A DNA stretch of 8,486 nucleotides from Pseudomonadota bacterium (GTDB taxonomy: Bacteria > Pseudomonadota > Gammaproteobacteria > Burkholderiales > Gallionellaceae): the NCBI GenBank assembly GCA_021783855.1, contig JAJXTL010000130.1, positions 1 through 8,486 of the forward strand, written 5' to 3'. A program made the translations under genes and the position numbers. The notes under the pieces are model-generated. The model was not told the origin of the DNA, made no database searches, and saw only the letters and a list, made by a program, of their open reading frames with translations. Shown in pieces: positions 1 through 6,267 of this stretch. How positions within the stretch are numbered: the first letter of the stretch is position 1; each line of letters starts with the position of its first letter.

Positions 1-593
1 GCGAACCCAACAGCACAGGACTGCGCGTCGAAAACGCGGGCATCATTGCTAAAGACGGCTGGATAGCCGTCAACACACATTTCCAGACCAGCGTACCGCA
101 CATCTTTGCGGTCGGCGATCTGATCGGACGCCCGGCACTTGCCTCGACCGGCATGGAACAGGGACGCGCCGCCGTGCTGTATGCCTTCGGTGGCGGGACA
201 CATGTCGCGGCGGAAAATCTGCCGATGGCCGTTTACACCATCCCGGAGATTTCCTACGTCGGCAAAACCGAAAAGGAAGTCCGCCAGGAGAACATCCCTT
301 ATGTGCTCGGGCACGCCTTTTTCAAGGACAGCGCGCGCGGACAGATCATCGGCGACGCACAGGGTCTGCTCAAGCTGATCGTGGATGCGCGCAATGAAAA
401 GTTGCTGGGCGTGCATATTGTCGGCGAGCAGGCCAGCGAACTCGTCCACATCGGGCAACTGGTGATGAATCTCAAAGGCACCGTGCGCGACCTGGTCGCC
501 AACGTGTTCAACTACCCGACACTGGCCGAGTGTTACAAGCTTGCCGCCCTGGATTGCACACACCGACTGGAACAGCGAAAAATTCGGCTCTAA
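1..593 (+). CDS. sthA: Soluble pyridine nucleotide transhydrogenase (SthA-type flavoprotein), C-terminal part
   Basis: The frame is open from base 3 to the TAA at 591-593 and gives 196 residues; the N-terminus, with the FAD GxGxxG motif and redox-active region, lies left of the window. Family members are about 465 residues, so roughly 57% is missing. Visible are the second FAD-contacting motif 'FAVGDLIG' followed by 'ASTGMEQGRAA', the 'IPEISYVGKTE' start of the dimerisation domain, and 'NYPTLAECYKLAALD' near the end. Lipoamide dehydrogenases and glutathione reductases carry a catalytic His before PT in this last motif; here it is Asn-Tyr, as in SthA, which argues against a disulfide reductase. 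SthA interconverts NADPH and NADH in the cytoplasm. It is convergent with the hyf-like operon. A related flavoprotein of the same superfamily cannot be excluded without the N-terminal half. Confidence 0.82.
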   Translation, partial: EPNSTGLRVENAGIIAKDGWIAVNTHFQTSVPHIFAVGDLIGRPALASTGMEQGRAAVLYAFGGGTHVAAENLPMAVYTIPEISYVGKTEKEVRQENIPYVLGHAFFKDSARGQIIGDAQGLLKLIVDARNEKLLGVHIVGEQASELVHIGQLVMNLKGTVRDLVANVFNYPTLAECYKLAALDCTHRLEQRKIRL

Positions 594-599
594 GTGATT

Positions 600-945
600 T
601 GCAGTGGGTGCTCTAATGCAATTCCCTACTTCTGCCGGGGGTAGCCCGGCGGCTAGTTACTTTTTTCTTGAGTCGCCAAGAAAAAGTAACGAAAAAGAAG
701 GCGACCCCGGTTTGCCGCGCCCGCCTGTCTGCTATCAGACAAGCGGCGTACCCTTGATAGCCGACAAACAGCGGGGCTGCGGAACTCGCACGATCCGCTA
801 CGCGACCACGTGCTCAGACAGTCCTCGCCCAACTACACCGATGTTTGTTGGCTATCTTCGGCGGCGCACAGGGGCTGAGGGTGATATGGAACGTACATAA
901 TTTCATCGTACTATTTACTTTGAAGTTTTCACATTACCCACTGCA
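600..945. repeat. Structured intergenic repeat-like element, non-coding
   Basis: This stretch starts 7 nt after the sthA stop and holds several nested inverted repeats: GCCGGG/CCCGGC (634-639/645-650); a 14-15 bp arm pair GTTACTTTTTTCTTG/CAAGAAAAAGTAAC with one bulge and a 6-nt loop (656-670/677-690); an 11-bp stem with one mismatch (721-731/736-746, loop CTAT); GCGGA/TCCGC (779-783/794-798); and a long-range 15-bp stem with one G-T pair (756-770/842-856). A 10-bp inverted pair TGCAGTGGGT/ACCCACTGCA (600-609/936-945) brackets the block. From memory, blocks with the 'GTTACTTT...AAAGTAAC...GGCGACCCC' arrangement recur in intergenic regions of beta- and gammaproteobacteria; I could not check this. 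The first hairpins may also help end sthA transcription, but the T run (661-666) starts 10 nt after the GC stem, so it is not a classical terminator. Confidence 0.55.
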
Positions 946-967
946 TTTCATAAAGAACCAAAAATCC

Positions 968-1096
968 CTAGCAAACTGTCGGACTTCAATTTTTATTCTA
1001 TGCAACCTATTGATTTTTAACAATTAAATATTTGCTTAATTTATACGCACATTAATGGAATCAATGAGTTATAAGACAAGTCCGACAGGCTCCTAG
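968..1096. mobile_element. Candidate MITE or solo IS remnant with CTAG target duplications
   Basis: CTAG occurs at 968-971 and 1093-1096. Directly inside lie imperfect 15-bp inverted repeats: CAAACTGTCGGACTT (972-986) and, read on the other strand from 1092, GAGCCTGTCGGACTT. They match at 12 of 15 positions, with the inner 11 identical. The 121 bp between the duplications are AT-rich, unlike the GC-rich genes on both sides, and contain no plausible gene. A 4-bp YTAR target is known for IS5 and some relatives, so an IS5-like element is the natural suspect, but I do not recognise the terminal sequence. The right duplication contains the TAG stop of the hyfI-like gene. It could also be a chance inverted repeat, or a remnant of a larger deleted IS. 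Confidence 0.45.
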
Positions 1097-1617
1097 CCGG
1101 CTTCCCGCCTCTGCGCGCTGATCGCGGTGAGTATGCCTTGCATGATCGCTGTGGGCGTGGGCGGGCAGCCTTGCACCACCACATCCACAGGAATGACGTT
1201 GGAAACCTTCCCGCAGCTCGCGTAGCTCTCACCGAAGATACCCCCATCGCAGGCACATTCTCCTATGGCTACCACCAGCTTGGGATCGGGCGTCGCATCA
1301 TAGGTACGCTTCAGGGCGACTTCCATATGACGCGACACCGGGCCTGTCACCAGCAACATGTCCGCGTGGCGCGGACTGGCAACGAACTTGATACCGATGC
1401 CTTCGAGGTTGTAATACGCGTTGTTGACCGCGTGAATTTCCAGTTCGCAGCCGTTGCATGATCCGGCATCCACCAGACGTATATTGAGCGCCCCACCAAA
1501 CACATCCAGAATTTGCTGCTGCAAGCGCTGCGGCTCGACGCGCATCGCCTCGTCAGCCTGTGGCGCGGCTTCAGTCCTGATGCCGGTTTTGATGATCTGT
1601 TTGAGTATCTGATACAT
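1093..1617 (-). CDS. hyfI: Hydrogenase-4 small subunit-like / NuoB-like Fe-S protein
   Basis: This 174-residue protein is the small, electron-carrying subunit of a group 4 hydrogenase-like complex. The four expected ligands of its single [4Fe-4S] cluster are present: Cys54 and Cys57 in 'DAGSCNGCELEI', Cys121 in 'GECACDGG' and Cys151 in 'QGCPPTP'. 'LLVTGPVSRHM' (about 88-98) is the usual NuoB/HyfI core. Extra cysteines are Cys123 and Cys135. E. coli HyfI and HycG are about 250 residues, so this version lacks the C-terminal extension and is closer to NuoB in size. The ATG at 1617 is supported by an AGAGG (1628-1624) 6 nt upstream that overlaps the preceding stop codon. It is the last gene of the operon, 9 nt after the large subunit. 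Its TAG stop lies in a CTAG that flanks the candidate mobile element. Confidence 0.9.
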   Translation of the reverse strand: MYQILKQIIKTGIRTEAAPQADEAMRVEPQRLQQQILDVFGGALNIRLVDAGSCNGCELEIHAVNNAYYNLEGIGIKFVASPRHADMLLVTGPVSRHMEVALKRTYDATPDPKLVVAIGECACDGGIFGESYASCGKVSNVIPVDVVVQGCPPTPTAIMQGILTAISAQRREAG

Positions 1618-1626
1618 ATGGAGCCT

Positions 1627-3177
1627 CTACAGGTCGTGTCCTGAATAGCTCAGGTTGAACGATTTATTAATCAGCGGAAAGTCCGGCACGATATTGTCCA
1701 TGATGGCATGCTCCAAAACCGGCCAATTTTGCCAGGAGGGGTCATGCGGATGCACGCGATCAAGATGTCCCTCCCCATCGGTATGGATGGCCACCATCAC
1801 CTCGCCACGCCAGCTTTCCACCATACCGATGCCGAAACCATGTGCGGGAAGCTCGTCCAGTGAGCGCGCCAGTTCATCGCCGCCAATCAGGTTCACCATA
1901 ATATCGCGCTGCACGCGTAGCGACTCGAACAATTCGTCAAAACGCAGGATGACGCGCGCCGCCACATCGCCGTTACGATGCATCGCCATTTGCACATCCA
2001 GCCTGTCGTAGGGCGCGCATGGAAACTGCACGCGACAATCCCATGCCTGCGAACTGGCACGCCCCGCCAACCCGCACAGGCCCAGTTGCGCGGCAAGCTT
2101 GGGTTCCACACGTCCGGCACCGATGAAGCGATCCTGCACACCCGCATGTTCTTCGTAGATACTGCGCAGGATATGCACCTGCTGCTCCAGCATGCTACAT
2201 TCCTGTTCGAGCACACGCTTGCCTTCCGTCGAAAGATCCACCGCGACACCGCCGGGAATCACGCTGTCCATCAGATAACGATGGCCGAACAGTGCGCCAT
2301 TGTTGCGCAACACCTGTTCTTTCAGTATCCAGAACTGTGCGAAGCCGAACGAAAAGGCGACATCGTTCCCCAGATAGCCCAGATCACCCAGATGATTGGC
2401 AATACGCTCGCGCTCCAGAAACAGGGCGCGCAACCACAACGCACGGTCGGGGGGCCTGATATTGGCGATGCTCTCCGCCGCCATCGCATAAGCCCACGCA
2501 TAAGCGACCGTACTGTCACCGCTCACACGTCCGGCGAGCTTGGCACCCTGTTGCAGAGTCATGCTCTCAAATCGCTTTTCAATCCCTTTGTGGGTGTAAC
2601 CCAGTCGCTCTTCGAGGCGCAGCACTTTTTCGCCGACGACGGAAAAACGGAAATGTCCCGGCTCGATGATCCCGGCATGCACCGGACCTACCGGGATTTC
2701 GTGCACGCCCTGTCCCTCGACCTGCACGAAGGGATAGCTATCCAGCTCGTGGCTACGACTTGCAGCCTCATCAAAATCCTTGCGCAACGGGAAACTGCCA
2801 TCCGGCCAGGCGGCGTGGCGCAACCATTGACGGTGGTCTGGACTTTCACTCGCATAAATGCCGAGCAGGTCATACGCCGCGCGCTGCATACGGTTCGCCA
2901 CTGGAAATATCCGGCTGATGTCCGGATAGACCGGCTGACCGGCTGACAACGCCACGCTCAGACACACCAACCCCGTTTCGTTGACCAGCACCACATGCAG
3001 CACAAATCCGTTGCCCTGCTCGCGCTCGTCGCTGCCCCACAAGGCAAGCAAGCGCCCGCCGCCGTCGCGCACCGCATGACAGATCGGTTGCAAATCGGCG
3101 CCGCTGATCTTGCCGCGCCAGGCAGGAATTGCGCCGTTGATGCGCTCAAGATGCAGATTGGGGTGTTTGATCGGCAT
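1627..3177 (-). CDS. hyfG: Hydrogenase-4 large subunit-like (NuoC-NuoD fusion) without NiFe ligands
   Basis: The 516-residue protein has a NuoC-like N-terminal domain (about 1-150; 'RAAYDLLGIYASESPDHRQW' at 99-118, then 'FPLRKDF') joined to a NuoD/[NiFe] large-subunit-like domain (about 160-516; 'IPVGPVHAGIIEPGHFRF' at 161-178, 'GYTHKGIEKRFE' at 193-204, 'GMVESWRGE' at 451-459). Where group 4 hydrogenases have the L1 motif with two Cys (ERxCGxC), this protein reads 'LAGRVSGDS' (214-222). Where they have DPCxxC near the end, it reads 'NKSFNLSYSGHDL' (504-516) and stops. All four NiFe ligands are therefore absent, as is the tail normally removed by a maturation protease. It should dock on HyfI and HyfC at the membrane but cannot bind a NiFe centre as known. 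The frame extends 26 codons further upstream, but the ATG at 3177 follows the previous stop by 13 nt and has a good GGAG. Confidence 0.9.
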   Translation of the reverse strand: MPIKHPNLHLERINGAIPAWRGKISGADLQPICHAVRDGGGRLLALWGSDEREQGNGFVLHVVLVNETGLVCLSVALSAGQPVYPDISRIFPVANRMQRAAYDLLGIYASESPDHRQWLRHAAWPDGSFPLRKDFDEAASRSHELDSYPFVQVEGQGVHEIPVGPVHAGIIEPGHFRFSVVGEKVLRLEERLGYTHKGIEKRFESMTLQQGAKLAGRVSGDSTVAYAWAYAMAAESIANIRPPDRALWLRALFLERERIANHLGDLGYLGNDVAFSFGFAQFWILKEQVLRNNGALFGHRYLMDSVIPGGVAVDLSTEGKRVLEQECSMLEQQVHILRSIYEEHAGVQDRFIGAGRVEPKLAAQLGLCGLAGRASSQAWDCRVQFPCAPYDRLDVQMAMHRNGDVAARVILRFDELFESLRVQRDIMVNLIGGDELARSLDELPAHGFGIGMVESWRGEVMVAIHTDGEGHLDRVHPHDPSWQNWPVLEHAIMDNIVPDFPLINKSFNLSYSGHDL

Positions 3178-3184
3178 ACATAAT

Positions 3185-3189
3185 CTCCG
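3185..3189 (-). promoter_or_regulatory. Ribosome binding site fixing the large-subunit start
   Basis: CGGAG on the minus strand with 7 nt to the ATG at 3177. It selects this start over an in-frame ATG at 3255 that would lie inside the preceding gene and would add a non-family leader of 26 residues. Confidence 0.7.
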
Positions 3190-3190
3190 G

Positions 3191-4648
3191 TTATCCCAGC
3201 AATGAGGCCGCCTGGCGATACCAGTTGGCCAGATAAGTCGGCATGTACAAACCAAGAATCAGCACCAGCAGCAGATGCACGAAAACCGGAATCAGCGCAG
3301 GCGGATGCGGCAAGGGCTTAACGGTGGTTTCGCCGAACACGACGGGCTGTATCTTGCCGAAAATCGCGGCGAAGGCGATACCCAATGCGATCAACAGTAT
3401 CGGTGTGGTCCAGGGATATTCGTGCATCGCGGTGGTAATTATCAGAAACTCGCTGGCAAACACGCCGAACGGCGGCATACCCAGAATTGCCAGCGTGCCC
3501 AGAATCAGGCCCCAGCCCACGGTCGGACTGACTTGCAGCAGGCCGCGAATATGCTCCATCTGCTGCGTACCTGCTTTCTGCACCGCATGTCCCACTGCAA
3601 AGAAGATCGCCGATTTGGTCAGCGAATGCATGGTCATATGCAGCAACGCCGCAAACGTGGCTACCGGCCCGCCCATACCAAATGCAAAGGTAATCAGCCC
3701 CATATGTTCGATGGAGGAATAGGCAAACATGCGCTTGATGTCCTTCTGGCGCGACAGGAACAGCGACGCCACGACCACCGACAACAGGCCGAAGCCCATC
3801 ATCAGATTGCCTGCGAAGTGCGTGCCCAGCGAGCCATCTACCAGCACTTTGCTGCGCATCACCGCAGTCAAAGCCACATTCAGCAACAGACCGGACAGCA
3901 CGGCAGAAACGGGGGTGGGACCCTCCGCGTGGGCATCCGGCAACCAGCTGTGCAGCGGCACCAGGCCGATCTTGGTGCCGTAACCGACCAGCAGGAAGAT
4001 AAACGCCAATTTGAGCACGGTGGGTTCGAGCTGACCCTTGACCTGATTGAGATGCGTCCACAGCAGCGCCGTGCCGCCTTCCCCCAGCACGCGTTCGGCG
4101 GCAAAATACATCAGAATGGTGCCAAACAAGGCCAGCGCGATACCCACGCCGCACAGAATGAAATATTTCCATGCCGCCTCCAGACTGGCCGGGGTGCGAT
4201 ACAGGCTGACCAGCAGCACTGTAGTCAGTGTCGCCGCTTCCATCGCCACCCAGATAATACCCATATTGTTGGTGGTGAGAGCGACCAGCATGGTGCAGGT
4301 GAACAGTTGATACATACTGTAGTACAGATGCAGCATGGGGGTCGAAAGCTTGCCGTGATGCTGCTCAATGCGCATGTAGGGACGCGAGAACAGCGACGTA
4401 GTGAAGGCCACAAAGGCGGTCAGCGCGACCAGAAACACGTTGAACTGGTCTATGAAAAATTCCTCGTGAAATGCGACCTGGGGCCCGGAATCGATGACTT
4501 TCACGGTCAGCACGACCGATGCGATGAAGGTGCAAAAACTCATCAGCGAGTTCAGTTCTGCCGCCCATGAGCGCGAACCCAGCACCGCCAGCAGCGCACC
4601 GCCCAGCAACGGCGTGAGCAACAGTGCCAGAAGTTGCGCATCAATCAT
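3191..4648 (-). CDS. hyfF: Hydrogenase-4 subunit F-like, Mrp/NuoL-N family proton-translocating membrane protein
   Basis: This 485-residue polytopic membrane protein (E. coli HyfF is about 526) belongs to the antiporter-like subunits that form the proton channels of complex I and group 4 hydrogenases. It has about 13-14 hydrophobic segments. Key channel residues are in place: Glu137 in 'WVAMEAATL' (TM5 glutamate), Lys226 in 'GTKIGLVPLHSWLPDAHAEG' (TM7 lysine plus His233), and 'MHSLTKSAIFF' with His341 and Lys345 in the later half-channel. 'GMPPFGVFASEF' (390-401) is the conserved discontinuous-helix region. A full set of charged residues suggests it still pumps. The ATG at 4648 overlaps the previous gene by 8 nt (ATGATTGA); a GGAG lies 10 nt upstream, so expression is probably coupled to the upstream gene. 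Confidence 0.9.
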   Translation of the reverse strand: MIDAQLLALLLTPLLGGALLAVLGSRSWAAELNSLMSFCTFIASVVLTVKVIDSGPQVAFHEEFFIDQFNVFLVALTAFVAFTTSLFSRPYMRIEQHHGKLSTPMLHLYYSMYQLFTCTMLVALTTNNMGIIWVAMEAATLTTVLLVSLYRTPASLEAAWKYFILCGVGIALALFGTILMYFAAERVLGEGGTALLWTHLNQVKGQLEPTVLKLAFIFLLVGYGTKIGLVPLHSWLPDAHAEGPTPVSAVLSGLLLNVALTAVMRSKVLVDGSLGTHFAGNLMMGFGLLSVVVASLFLSRQKDIKRMFAYSSIEHMGLITFAFGMGGPVATFAALLHMTMHSLTKSAIFFAVGHAVQKAGTQQMEHIRGLLQVSPTVGWGLILGTLAILGMPPFGVFASEFLIITTAMHEYPWTTPILLIALGIAFAAIFGKIQPVVFGETTVKPLPHPPALIPVFVHLLLVLILGLYMPTYLANWYRQAASLLG

Positions 4649-5303
4649 CCTTGAGATTCTCCATATGTGAGATATCCAGGCTATCGAAGGTCTCCCGGAT
4701 CTGGAAGAAGAAAATGCCGAAAATAAAGGTCGCCACCAGCACGTCCAATGCGATACCGAACTCGACTACCAGCGGCATGCCCTGCGTGGCGCTGGTGGCG
4801 GCGAAGAACAGGCTGTTTTCCAGCGACAGAAAAGCCACCACCTGCGAAATCGCCTTGCGCCGCGTCAGCATCATCAGCAGCGACAGCAGCACACTGGCCA
4901 GTGCAATGCCGATCAGTCCGCGCGTGATACCTTGCGCCAATTGCGAAATGGGCGCGGCCAGATTGAAAGAAAAGATCACCAGCGCGATGCCGATCAGCAT
5001 GCTGGTCGGGATGTTCAGCAGCGTTTCCACATCCCATTTAACGTTCAGTTGACGGATCAGGCGATGCAGCAGCCAGGGCAATACCAGCACCTTGAGCAAC
5101 AGGGTCAGGCCTGCCGAGTAATAGAGATGGTGCTGCGCGGTGGAGTACGCCACGACAAAGGTACTGAGCGCCAGTATGGCGCCCTGCAAGGCAAACAGAT
5201 TGATCAGCGACAGGATGCGCCGCTGGGCCAGCATGGCGAACGCAACCAGCAGCAGCAAGGAGGCCAGCAGGTTGACGAATTGCAGTGGCAACGGAATCTG
5301 CAT
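4641..5303 (-). CDS. hyfE: Hydrogenase-4 subunit E-like (NuoK-related) membrane protein
   Basis: This 220-residue membrane protein matches HyfE (216 residues in E. coli), a longer relative of NuoK. It shows about six hydrophobic segments. Likely functional residues in the membrane are Lys71 ('LTLLLKVLVLPWLL'), Glu162 ('LSLENSLFFAA') and Glu181 ('GMPLVVEFGIALDVLVATF'), corresponding to the NuoK-type glutamates of the E-channel. The end is short and charged ('HMENLKDD'). It sits between HyfC-like and HyfF-like genes exactly as in hyf operons (hyfD is missing upstream). The ATG at 5303 is 1 nt after the previous stop, with GAGGG (5314-5310) 6 nt upstream; the stop overlaps the start of the next gene. 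Confidence 0.87.
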   Translation of the reverse strand: MQIPLPLQFVNLLASLLLLVAFAMLAQRRILSLINLFALQGAILALSTFVVAYSTAQHHLYYSAGLTLLLKVLVLPWLLHRLIRQLNVKWDVETLLNIPTSMLIGIALVIFSFNLAAPISQLAQGITRGLIGIALASVLLSLLMMLTRRKAISQVVAFLSLENSLFFAATSATQGMPLVVEFGIALDVLVATFIFGIFFFQIRETFDSLDISHMENLKDD

Positions 5304-5304
5304 C

Positions 5305-6267
5305 CTACGCCCTCAACAGGAAATGAATTAAAAGTCCCAATACGGCCAGCAAAAAGGCTGTCCCCAGGAATTCCGGTGCGCGGAAGATACGCATTTTGGC
5401 CGTCAGCGCTTCAAACAAGGCCAGTCCCGCACCCGCCAGCATCAGCTTGAGCAGCAACAGCAAAATGGCCAGCGGCAAGCCGGACCAGTGGCCCACTTCG
5501 GCAATACCGTACGGCAAAAACAGCGCGATACCGATGGAAAAATAGGCGAACAATTTAAGACTACCAGCCCATTCGATCAGCGCCAGATGGCGCGCCGAAT
5601 ATTCGAGGATCATCGCCTCGTGGATCATGGTCAATTCCAGATGCGTGTTCGGATTGTCCACCGGGATGCGCGCATTCTCTGCCAGCAACACGATCAGGAA
5701 CGCCAGCGCAGCGAAGGCCAGACTGGGATACAACACGAACTGGTGTTGCGTAAATGCCGCCACGATACGCGTCAGTTGCGTGGAGTGGCTGATCATCGAG
5801 GCGGTGAACAGCACCATCAGCAACGCCGGTTCGGCGAGGAAGGACACCAGCATCTCGCGCCGCGCGCCCAGTGTACCGAACGCCGTGCCGATGTCCATTG
5901 CCGCCAGCGCGATGAACATGCGTGCCAGCGCAAACACGCCGACCAGCGCGATCACGTCAGCCGCGCGCGAAAATGGCAGATCCACCGCGATGATCGGGAT
6001 GATGGCCGCCGCCAGCCACATGCAACCGAACACGATGTAAGGGGTAGCCCGGAACAGCCAGGAGGCGTTGTAAGCGATGACCGCATCCTTCAGGAACAGC
6101 TTTTGCAGCACACGATAGGGTTGCAGAACGCCCGCGCCGGTGCGGTTCTGCAACCAGGCCTGACACTGATTCACCCAGCCGGTCAGCAAGGGTGCCGCCA
6201 GCACCACCAGCAACAACTGAGTCAGCTGAAATAGCACGGCCGGGACTTGTTCCAGATTTAACATCAT
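5305..6267 (-). CDS. hyfC: Hydrogenase-4 subunit C-like (NuoH-type) membrane anchor
   Basis: This 320-residue protein (E. coli HyfC is 322) is the NuoH-like subunit that anchors the peripheral arm and links it to the antiporter-like subunits. It has about eight transmembrane segments. Motifs include 'TGAGVLQPYRVLQKLFLKD' (43-61), 'GARREMLVSFLAEP' (134-147) and the conserved loop 'ENARIPVDNPNTHLELTMIH' (197-216) followed by 'EAMILEYS', which is nearly the HyfC/HycD consensus and rich in acidic residues thought to pass protons. The frame stays open 45 codons further upstream, but that leader lies entirely in the previous gene and has no membrane or family character. The ATG at 6267 makes the classical 4-nt ATGA overlap with the hyfB-like stop; the next codon is also ATG (6264). 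There is no clear Shine-Dalgarno, so coupled translation is likely. Confidence 0.88.
   Translation of the reverse strand: MMLNLEQVPAVLFQLTQLLLVVLAAPLLTGWVNQCQAWLQNRTGAGVLQPYRVLQKLFLKDAVIAYNASWLFRATPYIVFGCMWLAAAIIPIIAVDLPFSRAADVIALVGVFALARMFIALAAMDIGTAFGTLGARREMLVSFLAEPALLMVLFTASMISHSTQLTRIVAAFTQHQFVLYPSLAFAALAFLIVLLAENARIPVDNPNTHLELTMIHEAMILEYSARHLALIEWAGSLKLFAYFSIGIALFLPYGIAEVGHWSGLPLAILLLLLKLMLAGAGLALFEALTAKMRIFRAPEFLGTAFLLAVLGLLIHFLLRA

Noticed and set aside
604..900. A 98-codon plus-strand reading frame just after sthA
   Set aside because: It lies wholly in the inverted-repeat-rich block, its translation is low in family character and rich in Arg/Pro/Ser, and it has no good ribosome binding site. 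Stem structures explain the sequence better than a protein.
3178..3255. N-terminal extension of the large subunit to the ATG at 3255
   Set aside because: It would overlap the end of the hyfF-like gene by 65 bases and adds residues absent from the family. The ATG at 3177 has a well-placed GGAG and begins at the usual point.
3275..4570. Long plus-strand frame of 431 codons opposite the hyfF-like gene, with similar frames at 1978-2946 and 5488-6234
   Set aside because: Their translations are Gln/His/Arg-rich, typical of the antisense of membrane-protein genes, and the opposite strand carries clear conserved families.
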